Positions 26,137 through 36,423 of a DNA stretch of 64,000 nucleotides are shown here, piece after piece. The notes beneath the pieces were generated by a model that did no database searches, was not told where the DNA came from, and was given only the letters and a program-made list of their open reading frames with translations. The stretch is from the NCBI GenBank assembly GCA_046331545.1, contig JAXLQR010000002.1, forward strand, positions 62,001-126,000. Reading direction: 5' to 3'. Every line of letters begins with the position of its first letter. Position 1 is the first letter of the stretch. Made by a program: the position numbers and the translations under genes. The DNA is from JADJVL01 sp046331545. GTDB lineage: Bacteria > Acidobacteriota > Holophagae > Holophagales > Holophagaceae.

Positions 26137-29100
26137 CTCCAGGTGTAGCGGATCTCCCCGGTGGGGTTCACCGGATCGACTCCGGTGCGGCTGAGGCCCA
26201 TCTGCATCACGAGGTTGCCGATCCGCCACTCGGCCTGGCCGCTGTGGGTCACCGATTCGCCCGCCTGCCGGTAGCCGTAGAGCAGCGGGATCCGGCGGTC
26301 CAGGATGGTGAAGGTCTTCCCCAGGACGAGGTTGGACTCCAGCGTCCCCGCCGACCCGGTCCGCACGGCGAAGCTGACCCGGTCCAGGCCCAGGGTCTTG
26401 CGGAGGTTCTCCTGGAAGCGCGCGAAGGCCAGCGTGCTGATGAGGCCGTAGCTGGCGGAGGCGAGGCCGCTGTTGAGGGAGCTCTGGGAGGTGGTGCCGG
26501 CCCCGCTGCCCACCGTCTGGGCCGTGGCGGGGTCGATGAGCACCGAGACGATCTCCTCCTGGCGGAGGCTCGGAGTGGAGGTCGGGGACACGCTCAGCTG
26601 GTTGAGGTTGCCGGTGAGCGAGAGGTTCACCAGGTAGGGCGGGACGTCCACGCGCCCCTGGATGTTCAGCACCGGGTCCAGGGTGTTGGGGTCCACGAAG
26701 TCCAGGGTGCCCTGCTCGATGACGATGTCGCCCGCGGGGAGGAGGTTCGTGAGGCGGCCGCCCGGCACCAGGGACATCTTGCCCTTGAGCCCGGGCTTGG
26801 CGAGGGTGCCCCGCACCCGGAAGGGCCCTTCGGCCCGGCCCTGGAGCTTCAGCAGGTTGGTGTCGAACTGCCAGGGCTGGGTCAGCCGGAGGTCCAGGTC
26901 GAGCTCGATGCGGCTCAGGAGGTCGTCGGGGTCCAGGGCGCTCAGGTCCGGGGTGCTCCCGAGGGTGTTGCTGAGGAGCAGGTCCGCGAGGTTGATGTCG
27001 GCGCGGTAGAGCATGCGGTCCGCCCGCAGCACGCCGGCGAGCACCCCGCCGTTCTCGTCGTCCCCGCGCAGGGTCGCCTCGAGGTCGCCCTGCAGCTCGA
27101 AGCCCTCGGGCAGGTCCCGGAGCTGGAAGTCCTCCAGCCGGGCGTCCACGTTGTAGGCGGAAAGGCCGCCCGGGACGTTCTCGTCCCCCGGCGTCCAGGT
27201 GGCCTTGCCCCAGGCCTTGAGCTCGCCCTGGGCGAGCCGGCCCCGCAGGGGCGCCTCCTTCGGCAGCAGGATGTCCCGGCCCTCGAAGCGGAGCATGAAG
27301 GCGAGGTCCTCGATGCTCTGGGGGTAGCTCTTCACCTGCAGCCGGCCGTTGTCCAGGGCCAGGGTCCCCCTGAGTTCGGGCGCCGCGTAGCTCCCCTCCA
27401 GGGTGAGGTCCATGCGGGCCAGTCCCGCGGGCCGCATGTCCGCGAGGAGGCTGTAGGGATCGAGGTCCAGGAGACGGTCCATCACCTCCTTCACCTCCGA
27501 GACCTCGCTGGTGCCCGTCGCCCGGAGGCGCAGGGGCCCCTGGGGCGACAGGGGCAGGGCGCCCCTCAGCACCACCCGCCCCGCGCTTCCGGCGTTCACC
27601 GCCTGGTCCCTGGCCTCCAGCTCCAGGTCGAGCTCCGCCGCGCCGTCCCGGCCCACCAGCCGGCCGGGGCCGAGCTGGTGGAGGGAGAAGGCGCTGAAGC
27701 GGGCCTCGAGGCGGTCCGAACGCGCCTCCCAGCGCAATCCGGCGGGGTCCCAGGTCCCGATGGCGCTGAGGTCCAGGGCGAGGTCCTCGAGCACGTCGTC
27801 GGTGAGTCGCCGGGCCAGGCGGGAGGTCCCCGCGCTGGCCGGCGAGAGGTCGAACCTCAGGGCCCCGGCCGCGCGCCCGCCGGTGTCCCAGCCCCAGGCC
27901 TGGAGCAGGGGGGTCTGGGCGCCTTCCTGTTCGAGCCGGGCGGTGAGCTCCCCCCGGTCCAGCCGGACGCTGGCCCGCAGGCCCTCGAGGCTCTGCTGGC
28001 CGAGGAAGATCCTCAGCCCCGAGAGATCCAGGGTGCCCGAGGGCAGGGCGACCGGGCCGAAGGGCGAGGTCCAGGGGCCGTGGAGCGTTCCCTCCACCCG
28101 GCCCAGAAGGCGAGGGCCGGGCACGCCGAGCCTGCCGGAATCCACCGATCCCCGAAGGGTCCCGCGCCAGGTGCCGGCCTGGAGGTCCATGGCCAGGTCG
28201 CCCCGCAGGGCCAGGAGGCCGCCCGGGAGGCCCTCCCCGATGAAGAGCTGGTCCAGCGACTCCGCCACGCGGAACTCGGGGACGCGCAGGGTATCGGCGG
28301 TGAGGTCCAACTCCAGGTTCGCCGTGGCGGCCGGGAGGTCCAGGCCGTAGACGCGGCCCTCCTCGGCCAGGACGTCGCCGGTGAGGAGCAGGCGGTCGAA
28401 GGGGCCGCCGAGGCGGGCCCAGCCGCTCACCGTCCCGTCGATGGGAAGGTCCCCGAGGTCGGCGGCCTTCAGCCCCTCCCGGGCGGGGAGGCGGAAGGCC
28501 CGGAAGCACATGTCCATCTGGGTGCTGCCCGGCGGGAGGTTGGCCCAGGTGAGCCACAGGTCCCCCACGCCGCGTCCCGCCCCTTTGTCCGCCTGGATGT
28601 CGAAGACGTAGAGCTCGTTTCCGCGGATCTGGACCGTGGCCCGGACCTGCTCGGCGGTGGCGCCGTGCCACCGCGGCCCGGTGACGGCGCCGCCGCCGTC
28701 CAGGCGCAGCCCCTGGGCCGGGGTCCAGGACAGGACCGCCGAGCTCCGCACCGCGCCGTCCATGTCCAGGTCCGCGACCTTCCAGGCCCGGAGGACGGAG
28801 GCCACCTTCCCCGCCTCCGTGGCCACGGAGCCGCTCGCCTGGAGCGACTGGAGTCCGCGTCGGCCGAGGGATCCTCCGGCCCGGGCCTCGAGGGAGAGGG
28901 CCGGGAGCTCCAGCCGGAGCTGGGAGAGGTCGAGCCGGCCGCCCTCCAGCGCGAAGTCCAGGCTGCCGGCGGGCGCGCCCCCGCGGGTGAGGCGGGCCTT
29001 GGCCTGGAGCTTCCATGAATCCAGGCGGGCGGGCGACCGGAGGTCCGCGGGCAGGTCGAGGGCCCCCTCGGCTTCGCCCCGGAGCCCCCGGAGGTCAGGC

Positions 29101-30197
29101 ACCTTCAGCCGCTCCGCCAGGGCGCCGAGCTCCAGGCCGGTGGCCTTGAAGGTCGCCCGGGCCCGGCCCTGACGCCGCCAGGAGCCCTCGGCCTCCAGCT
29201 GCCCGTCCTCCGATGTCCACCGGAAGGCGTGCACGTTCGCCACCCCGGGCTGGCCCGAGGCCTTGAGGGCGAGGCTGCCCGGACGCAGCGGCAGGGCCAG
29301 GTGGGAGAGGCGGCGCCCCTCCAGGCCCAGGGCCCAGCGCGGCTCGGTGGCGGTGCCTCCCAGGGTCCCGTGCACTTCCACCTGGCCGTCCACGGCGGCC
29401 TGGACGAGCGGGAGAGCGGCCAGGTCGAGGCTCGCCTGGGCCGAGGCCTCCAGCTGCCCCGAGGCCACGCGGTAGCTTCCGCGGGCCCGGACCTGGCTGG
29501 GGCCGAGCCGGGCCATTCCGTCCTCCAGCTCCAGCCGGTCCTCGCCCGCCCGGCCGGACAGCCTGAGCGAGCCTTCCTGCCGCTTCCGGTCGCCCTTCGC
29601 CTGGACGGCCAGGGCCTTGGAGCTGAGGTCGAAGCGGAGGCGGTTCGGACCTTCACCCCGCCCGTCGAGGTCGAAGGCCAGGGCCGCCTCGGCCAGGCCC
29701 CAGGCGGGTTCGCGGACGTCGGCGCTGCCCCCCCGGACGTGCACCTCGTCCAGCCTCAGCTTCACGCTGGAGGGTCGCTCCGGCCTCGGCTTGAGCCTGA
29801 CGCGGGAGAGCCGCTCGCGGTCGACCCGGAGGGCCAGCCCCTCGATGTCGAGCCGGCGGACGCGGGGCTCGGATCCGGCGAGGCTGAGGAGGTCCGCCCG
29901 GACTTCCACCCGCGAGGCGCGCAGGAGGTCGCCGCCGATGGCGAGGCCCCGGACCACGAGGCGGCCGCGGAAGGGCGCGAACTCGAACCCGTCGGCGGCC
30001 AGGCCCAGCCCCGTCTCTTCCCGGAGGCGGCCGTCCGCGTACCGCAGCAGGGCCTGCTGGACCGAGGGCCGGCCGAGGCTCCAGGCCCCCACCGCCGCCA
30101 GGGCCGCGCCGGAGGCCAGGGTCCACATGAGCCGCCTTCCCCAGCGCCGGGGTCTCCGGGGGGCGGCCGGCGCGGGTCCGCTCACGCCGGGTTCCAT
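26124..30197 (-). CDS. TamB-like translocation and assembly module protein
   Basis: A 1357-residue AsmA/TamB-type protein. It has an N-terminal membrane anchor (LMWTLASGAALAAVGAWSL, about residues 24-42). A very long run of short alternating beta strands follows, forming the lipid-carrying groove. The conserved C-terminal DUF490 domain includes GRLTNLLPAGDIVIEQGTLDF, TLDPVLNIQGRVDVPPYLVNLSLTG and the final IRYTWSPRW. TamB bridges the inner and outer membranes and is linked to phospholipid transport and outer-membrane protein assembly. No tamA is nearby. The gene begins one base after the stop of the zinc-ribbon kinase gene, so the two are cotranscribed. Confidence 0.9.
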   Translation of the reverse strand: MEPGVSGPAPAAPRRPRRWGRRLMWTLASGAALAAVGAWSLGRPSVQQALLRYADGRLREETGLGLAADGFEFAPFRGRLVVRGLAIGGDLLRASRVEVRADLLSLAGSEPRVRRLDIEGLALRVDRERLSRVRLKPRPERPSSVKLRLDEVHVRGGSADVREPAWGLAEAALAFDLDGRGEGPNRLRFDLSSKALAVQAKGDRKRQEGSLRLSGRAGEDRLELEDGMARLGPSQVRARGSYRVASGQLEASAQASLDLAALPLVQAAVDGQVEVHGTLGGTATEPRWALGLEGRRLSHLALPLRPGSLALKASGQPGVANVHAFRWTSEDGQLEAEGSWRRQGRARATFKATGLELGALAERLKVPDLRGLRGEAEGALDLPADLRSPARLDSWKLQAKARLTRGGAPAGSLDFALEGGRLDLSQLRLELPALSLEARAGGSLGRRGLQSLQASGSVATEAGKVASVLRAWKVADLDMDGAVRSSAVLSWTPAQGLRLDGGGAVTGPRWHGATAEQVRATVQIRGNELYVFDIQADKGAGRGVGDLWLTWANLPPGSTQMDMCFRAFRLPAREGLKAADLGDLPIDGTVSGWARLGGPFDRLLLTGDVLAEEGRVYGLDLPAATANLELDLTADTLRVPEFRVAESLDQLFIGEGLPGGLLALRGDLAMDLQAGTWRGTLRGSVDSGRLGVPGPRLLGRVEGTLHGPWTSPFGPVALPSGTLDLSGLRIFLGQQSLEGLRASVRLDRGELTARLEQEGAQTPLLQAWGWDTGGRAAGALRFDLSPASAGTSRLARRLTDDVLEDLALDLSAIGTWDPAGLRWEARSDRLEARFSAFSLHQLGPGRLVGRDGAAELDLELEARDQAVNAGSAGRVVLRGALPLSPQGPLRLRATGTSEVSEVKEVMDRLLDLDPYSLLADMRPAGLARMDLTLEGSYAAPELRGTLALDNGRLQVKSYPQSIEDLAFMLRFEGRDILLPKEAPLRGRLAQGELKAWGKATWTPGDENVPGGLSAYNVDARLEDFQLRDLPEGFELQGDLEATLRGDDENGGVLAGVLRADRMLYRADINLADLLLSNTLGSTPDLSALDPDDLLSRIELDLDLRLTQPWQFDTNLLKLQGRAEGPFRVRGTLAKPGLKGKMSLVPGGRLTNLLPAGDIVIEQGTLDFVDPNTLDPVLNIQGRVDVPPYLVNLSLTGNLNQLSVSPTSTPSLRQEEIVSVLIDPATAQTVGSGAGTTSQSSLNSGLASASYGLISTLAFARFQENLRKTLGLDRVSFAVRTGSAGTLESNLVLGKTFTILDRRIPLLYGYRQAGESVTHSGQAEWRIGNLVMQMGLSRTGVDPVNPTGEIRYTWSPRW

Positions 30198-30198
30198 C

Positions 30199-31176
30199 TC
30201 AGTTCTTCTCGCCGCAGCTCGGGCAGGTGGTGGCCAGCCGGGGGAGCGGCTTGTAGCAGAACCGGCACAGCCGCTGCTGGGTCGCCACGGGCGGACGGGC
30301 GAGGTTCGAGTGGGCGCCGCTGGTGTGGGCCGGCCCCACCGCGGTGCCCAGGGGCCGCGAGTCCTTGGCCACCACGTCCCGGAGCTGGCGCAGGGCCTCG
30401 AGCATCTGCTGGGCCGAGAGGTACCGTTCGCCCAGGTTCACCGCCAGCGCCTTCATCACCGCCTCGGAGAGGGCCTTGGGCACCGCGGGGTTCTTCAGGT
30501 GCGGCGGCACGATGGGCTGGTTCATGAGGGCCTGCGCGATCTTCAGCGGGTCCGCGTCGTAGAAGGGCACCGTGCCGGTCAGCATCTCGTAGAGGGTGAT
30601 CCCCAGGGACCAGAGGTCGCTCTGGAAGACCGCGCGCCCGCGGAAGTGCTCCGGGGCCATGTAGGGCGGGGAGCCGATGCGGGTGCGGGCGAAGCCGTCC
30701 TTCTGGAGCTCCAGGATGCGGCTGGTGCCGAAGTCCGTGACCTTGGCCACCCCGTCCCGGGTGAGGAGGATGTTGGCGGGCCGCAGGTCCCGGTGGAGGA
30801 TCTGCTGGCTGTGGGCGAAGGCGATGGCGCTGCAGACGTCCACGCCGATCTGCAGGGCCCGCGCCGGGGCCAGGGCCCGCTCCCGGCGGATGTGCTTGTC
30901 CAGGCTCTCGCCCTCGACGAACTCCAGCACCATGAAGAAGGTGTCGTTCTTCCGCTCGACGGTGATGAGCTCGACGATGTTGGGGTGCTTGAGCGCCGCC
31001 ATGATGCGGGGCTCCTTGAGCAGGTCCACGATCTCGTCCTGCTGCTGGTGGGGCACCTTGAGGGCGACCTTGCGGTTCACCCAGGTGTCCAGGGCCAGGT
31101 AGACGGTCCCGAAGCCGCCGGCGCCGAGGCGGTCGATGATCTGGTACTTCCCCAGCGTCTGGTCCTTCGCGAGCAC
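30199..31176 (-). CDS. Ser/Thr protein kinase with C-terminal zinc ribbon
   Basis: A 325-residue soluble Hanks-type kinase with no membrane span. Motifs are P-loop GAGGFGTVY, Lys40, the catalytic loop HRDLRPAN (Asp130), DFG (Asp148), and APEHF plus SDLWSLG. The usual Lys of HRDLKPxN is Arg132 here, a conservative change at a phosphate-contacting position. After a disordered linker (about 265-300), four cysteines (C304, C307, C318, C321) form a CxxC-x10-CxxC zinc ribbon. It starts with GTG at 31176 after a GGGTGGG sequence. Direct coupling to tamB suggests a role in envelope control, which is inference from position only. Confidence 0.9.
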   Translation of the reverse strand: MLAKDQTLGKYQIIDRLGAGGFGTVYLALDTWVNRKVALKVPHQQQDEIVDLLKEPRIMAALKHPNIVELITVERKNDTFFMVLEFVEGESLDKHIRRERALAPARALQIGVDVCSAIAFAHSQQILHRDLRPANILLTRDGVAKVTDFGTSRILELQKDGFARTRIGSPPYMAPEHFRGRAVFQSDLWSLGITLYEMLTGTVPFYDADPLKIAQALMNQPIVPPHLKNPAVPKALSEAVMKALAVNLGERYLSAQQMLEALRQLRDVVAKDSRPLGTAVGPAHTSGAHSNLARPPVATQQRLCRFCYKPLPRLATTCPSCGEKN

Positions 31177-31229
31177 GTCCCACCCGATCCGTTTCCATCA
31201 GGATGCCGCGTCCCCGGGAAAAGCCAAGG

Positions 31230-34200
31230 TCAGGATTGGGGCAGGGGGAGCTCGATGCGGAACGTGGCGCCCTGGCCCGCCTCGCTCACGAGGAGGATCG
31301 TGCCGCCCATGGCCTCCACCAGGCGCTTGACGATGGAGAGGCCGAGGCCCGTGCTGTCCTCGCCGCCGGTGGGCCGCGCGCTGAGCCGGGCGAAGCTCTC
31401 GAAGGCCTGGCGCTTGTCGTCCTCGGTGAAGCCCGGGCCCTGGTCCTGCACCTCCAGGATGGCCCGCGCGGCCTCCCGCCTCGCCCGGATCCAGAGGTGG
31501 CGCTCGGGAGGCCCCGGCGGGGTGAACTTGATGGCGTTGGACACGAGGTTCTCGAGGATCTCCCGCAGGTGCATGGGGTCGGCGATGGCGGGCAGGCCCT
31601 CGCCGGGAACCTCCAGCTCGATGCGGATGGCCTTGGCCCGGGCCATGCCCTCGTAGGAGAGGCGCAGGTCATGCACAACCTCGGCGAGGTCCACGGGAGC
31701 CAGGTCCAGGTCCATCCGGCGGGACTCGATGGCGTGGACGTCGAGCAGCTTCGTGACGAGCTGGGACATCCGGGAGGCGGCCTCCTGGATCTGGGCGCCG
31801 CGCTGGGCCACCTCCGCCTCGCTGAGCCCCCCCATGGACAGGAGTTCGCCCTCGAGGGCCAGGGCGGACAGCGGGCTCTTGAGGTCATGGGCGGCGATGC
31901 CCAGGAAGGTGTTCTTCGCCTGGTTGAGCTGCAGGAGCTGGGCGTTGAGCTCCTGCAGCTCCGCCTTGTTCTGGCGCAACCGCGCCGTGTGCTCGTGGAT
32001 CCGCTGGGCCATCACCCGGTTCTGCTCCTTCAGGATGCGGACGCGCAGGCGGTGCAGCCCCAGGAGGACGGCGGCCGCGGCGGCGGCATAGAGGAGGTAG
32101 GCCAGGGGCGTGCGCCAGGGCGCGGCCTTGATCTCGAAGGGGAAGGCTACGGGCTCGGAGACGTGGCCGAGGTGGTCCTGGGCCCAGACCACAAGCCGGT
32201 AGCGGCCCTTGGGCAGGGCGGCGAATTCCCGGGTCTCCTCGAGGGTCCAGGGGCCGGGGACGGCTTCGAGACCCTCCAGCTGGGTCCTGAACCGGATGGA
32301 TTCCTCCCGCTGGAACCGGGCGATGCCGAAGGTGAAGGCGAGCTGGTTCTGCCGGTGTCCCAGGGCGACGCCCGGCTGGAGGAGGAAGGACTGTCCCGCC
32401 ACCCGGACCTGGTCCAGGTAGGGCCGGGGAAGCGGGGGCATGGGCTCCTCCCGGGCCGGATCCAGGACCGCCGCGCCCTGGGGCGTGCCGATCCAGACGT
32501 GTCCGAGGTGATCGACCAGGGCCGCCGCGGTGTTGCAACTCAGGCTTGGCAGGCCGTCGGCGAGGGCGAAGGTCTCCACGGCTGGCCGGCCCGCGACGAG
32601 GCTGAGCCTGGCGACACCCCGCTTGGTTCCCACCAGCAGCCGTCCGAGCGGGTCCAGCTTCAGGCTTGCCACGGCGTTGCTGGGAAAACCTGGAAGGGTC
32701 TCCTGGTCGAACCGTTCCCAGGCGGCGCCGGGCCGATCCAATTCCAGGCGCAGGAGCCCGGCCGCGGAGGTGCCTGCCCAGAGCCAGCGCCGGCCCTGGG
32801 AGTCCACGGAATGGAGCAGGGCGTGGACCGAACGGGCAGGGAAGCCTTGCTCCGGTCCGAGCCTGGCCCAGTGCCCCTTGGAGAACCGCAGCAATCCATC
32901 CCCCCGGGTGCCGGCCCAGAGCACGGTCTCGCCCCCGGGGTCGCGGGTCTCCAGGAGGGCGTAAAGCGTGGGCTGGGGGACCTCCGGAGGCAGGGACAGC
33001 GTTCGCGCCCGGCGTCCCTCGAGCCGGCCGATGCCGGCCCCTGTGCCCACCAGGAGGCCGCCATCCTGGGAGGGCAGGATGCAGTTGACATGGTTCGAGG
33101 GCAGGCCGTCCGCCGTGGTGAGCAGGGACCAGCGTCCCCGCTCGCGCACGGCGACGCCACTGATGCTACCCATGTAGAGCCGCCCCTGGCCGTCCTGGTG
33201 GAGCGCGTAGACGTGGGGGTGGATGCCGGTCTCGGGAGGGGGCCCCTCCGGGCGCCAGCGTGCCCCGTCCCAACCGGCCAGGCCCTTGGAGGTGCCCAGC
33301 AGGATCTCTCGTCCTCCCCCCGGGGTCGGGACCTCGAGGAAGGCTGTGACGTCGCCGGAGGGCAGCCCCAGGCTCCGATCCACCACCCGCCACCCCGCGA
33401 GGTCGAGGGAGGCGAGCCCGCCGCCGCGGGTGCCGATCCACAGCGCCGGCCTCCGGGAGGAGTCCGCGTAGAGGCCGTAGATGGCATTGCTGGGGAGGCC
33501 ATCGGCCACGGTGATGTGGCTCCAGGCATTGCCATCCCAGCGAAAGAGCCCTTCGTCGAAGCTGCCCGCCCAAAGTGAGGCGTCTCCCTGCACGGCGCGG
33601 GTCACGGCGAGGCTCGCGAAAAAGCGGCTCGGCATGCTGCCGTCGGCGCCGAAGGGGACCCAGCGGTTCAGGGACCAGCGGGCGAGGCCTTTACCCCAGC
33701 AGGACACCACCGCGGTCCAGGCGCCGCTGGATTCCTTCCAGGCGACGACGCTGTTGATCTCGTCCCCGGGGAGCCCGTCCCGGGTGGTGAAGGTCCGCCA
33801 CCGACCAGCTTCGAGCCGGGCGAGGCCCTTCCGGGTACAGGCCCAGATCACCGGACGGCCCTCGGCGTCGGAGGTCTCCGCGAGGTGCCAGACCCAGGTG
33901 TCGGGGAATCCCTCCGCCGGGGTGAGTCGCGTCCAAACGCCGTCCTGGTAGCGGGCCAACCCGCCGCCGCCGGTGCCGACCCACAGGGTCGGGGATCGTC
34001 CGGGCCCCCGGACCTCCAGCAGCGTGTTCACCCGCTCGCTTCCAAGCACCTGCGCGTCGAAATGCTCCCAGGCCTGGCCCTGCTTGCGCCAGAGGCCGCC
34101 GTCGTCGGTTCCAAACCAGAGGCTTCCATCCGTGGTCTGGCGCACGACCCGGACCCATTTGGAGCCGGAGGCGCCCGGTAGGGTCAGCGTGCTCCAGCGA

Positions 34201-34436
34201 CGCCCGTTGTACACCGCCGGGCCCTCGACCGTGGCGATCCACAGGCGCCCGTCCCGGTCGGGCCGGATGTCGTGCACGGTGGTGCTGGGCAGCCCCTCGG
34301 CGGTGCTGAAGACCTGGATGGCGGGGCGGGTGCGTGGTTCCTCCCGGCCTGCGGACCTGAGGCCCACGCAGGCCAGGCCCAGAAGCAACCAGCGGCAAGC
34401 GGCGGAGGTGATCATGGCGGGTCGGAGCGCCACCAT
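31230..34436 (-). CDS. Sensor histidine kinase with two-component propeller repeats
   Basis: A 1068-residue receptor. A signal peptide is followed by about 14 propeller (reg_prop) repeats recognisable by recurring LWIGT/LWAGT and GLPS blocks (residues about 35-650). A Y_Y_Y-type beta domain (FRTQLEGLEA), one membrane span (about 755-775), a coiled coil, and HisKA with His850 in AHDLKSP follow. HATPase_c has the N-box NLVSNAIKF, DQGPGF and GLGLSIV. There is no receiver or DNA-binding domain, so it differs from the hybrid sensors of Bacteroidetes. No response regulator gene is adjacent. The start is uncertain: ATG 34436, ATG 34415 and TTG 34463 are all in frame. I chose 34436 because GGAGG lies 13 bases upstream. 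Confidence 0.88.
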   Translation of the reverse strand: MVALRPAMITSAACRWLLLGLACVGLRSAGREEPRTRPAIQVFSTAEGLPSTTVHDIRPDRDGRLWIATVEGPAVYNGRRWSTLTLPGASGSKWVRVVRQTTDGSLWFGTDDGGLWRKQGQAWEHFDAQVLGSERVNTLLEVRGPGRSPTLWVGTGGGGLARYQDGVWTRLTPAEGFPDTWVWHLAETSDAEGRPVIWACTRKGLARLEAGRWRTFTTRDGLPGDEINSVVAWKESSGAWTAVVSCWGKGLARWSLNRWVPFGADGSMPSRFFASLAVTRAVQGDASLWAGSFDEGLFRWDGNAWSHITVADGLPSNAIYGLYADSSRRPALWIGTRGGGLASLDLAGWRVVDRSLGLPSGDVTAFLEVPTPGGGREILLGTSKGLAGWDGARWRPEGPPPETGIHPHVYALHQDGQGRLYMGSISGVAVRERGRWSLLTTADGLPSNHVNCILPSQDGGLLVGTGAGIGRLEGRRARTLSLPPEVPQPTLYALLETRDPGGETVLWAGTRGDGLLRFSKGHWARLGPEQGFPARSVHALLHSVDSQGRRWLWAGTSAAGLLRLELDRPGAAWERFDQETLPGFPSNAVASLKLDPLGRLLVGTKRGVARLSLVAGRPAVETFALADGLPSLSCNTAAALVDHLGHVWIGTPQGAAVLDPAREEPMPPLPRPYLDQVRVAGQSFLLQPGVALGHRQNQLAFTFGIARFQREESIRFRTQLEGLEAVPGPWTLEETREFAALPKGRYRLVVWAQDHLGHVSEPVAFPFEIKAAPWRTPLAYLLYAAAAAAVLLGLHRLRVRILKEQNRVMAQRIHEHTARLRQNKAELQELNAQLLQLNQAKNTFLGIAAHDLKSPLSALALEGELLSMGGLSEAEVAQRGAQIQEAASRMSQLVTKLLDVHAIESRRMDLDLAPVDLAEVVHDLRLSYEGMARAKAIRIELEVPGEGLPAIADPMHLREILENLVSNAIKFTPPGPPERHLWIRARREAARAILEVQDQGPGFTEDDKRQAFESFARLSARPTGGEDSTGLGLSIVKRLVEAMGGTILLVSEAGQGATFRIELPLPQS

Positions 34437-34520
34437 CCTTGGCCGGTTCCCTCCGCCTTTCAAGGCCTCAATTCAGGTTCCGTGTTTCTGACCAGGGACG
34501 CGTCGGCGGGCGTTGGGATA

Positions 34521-34549
34521 CGAAGGGCCCCGGGATGCGGGGCCCTTCG
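34521..34549 (-). terminator. Strong hairpin after rpoD
   Basis: A perfect 12-bp stem, CGAAGGGCCCCG with its complement around a GGATG loop, lies 19 bases past the rpoD stop. No T-tract follows on the minus strand, but the stem strength makes a terminator likely. Confidence 0.65.
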
Positions 34550-34567
34550 CGCGCAGGACGGGTCCGG

Positions 34568-36292
<1,725 letters not shown>

Positions 36293-36360
36293 TCGGGCCT
36301 CAAGGATCGGTTCGGGGGGAAGGGATGTTCGGGGCGCAGGAGGGTACAGAAAGGCCATTC

Positions 36361-36376
36361 TTCCGGGCGCCCGGAA
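36361..36376. promoter_or_regulatory. Perfect 16-base palindrome at the predicted rpoD transcription start
   Basis: TTCCGGGCGCCCGGAA is fully self-complementary. It begins at the base where transcription from the TATACT -10 element would be expected to start, so it could be an operator or a 5'-UTR hairpin. Confidence 0.45.
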
Positions 36377-36380
36377 TCCT

Positions 36381-36410
36381 CCAGTATAGAGGGCCGGTCC
36401 TGGCACGCAA
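36381..36410 (-). promoter_or_regulatory. Promoter of rpoD
   Basis: On the minus strand, TTGCGT (36410-36405) and TATACT (36388-36383, followed by GG) are separated by 16 bases. It lies in the dnaG-rpoD gap about 90 bases before the rpoD ATG. This is one of the best sigma-70 matches in the window. Confidence 0.7.
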
Positions 36411-36423
36411 GGTGAAAAATGGT

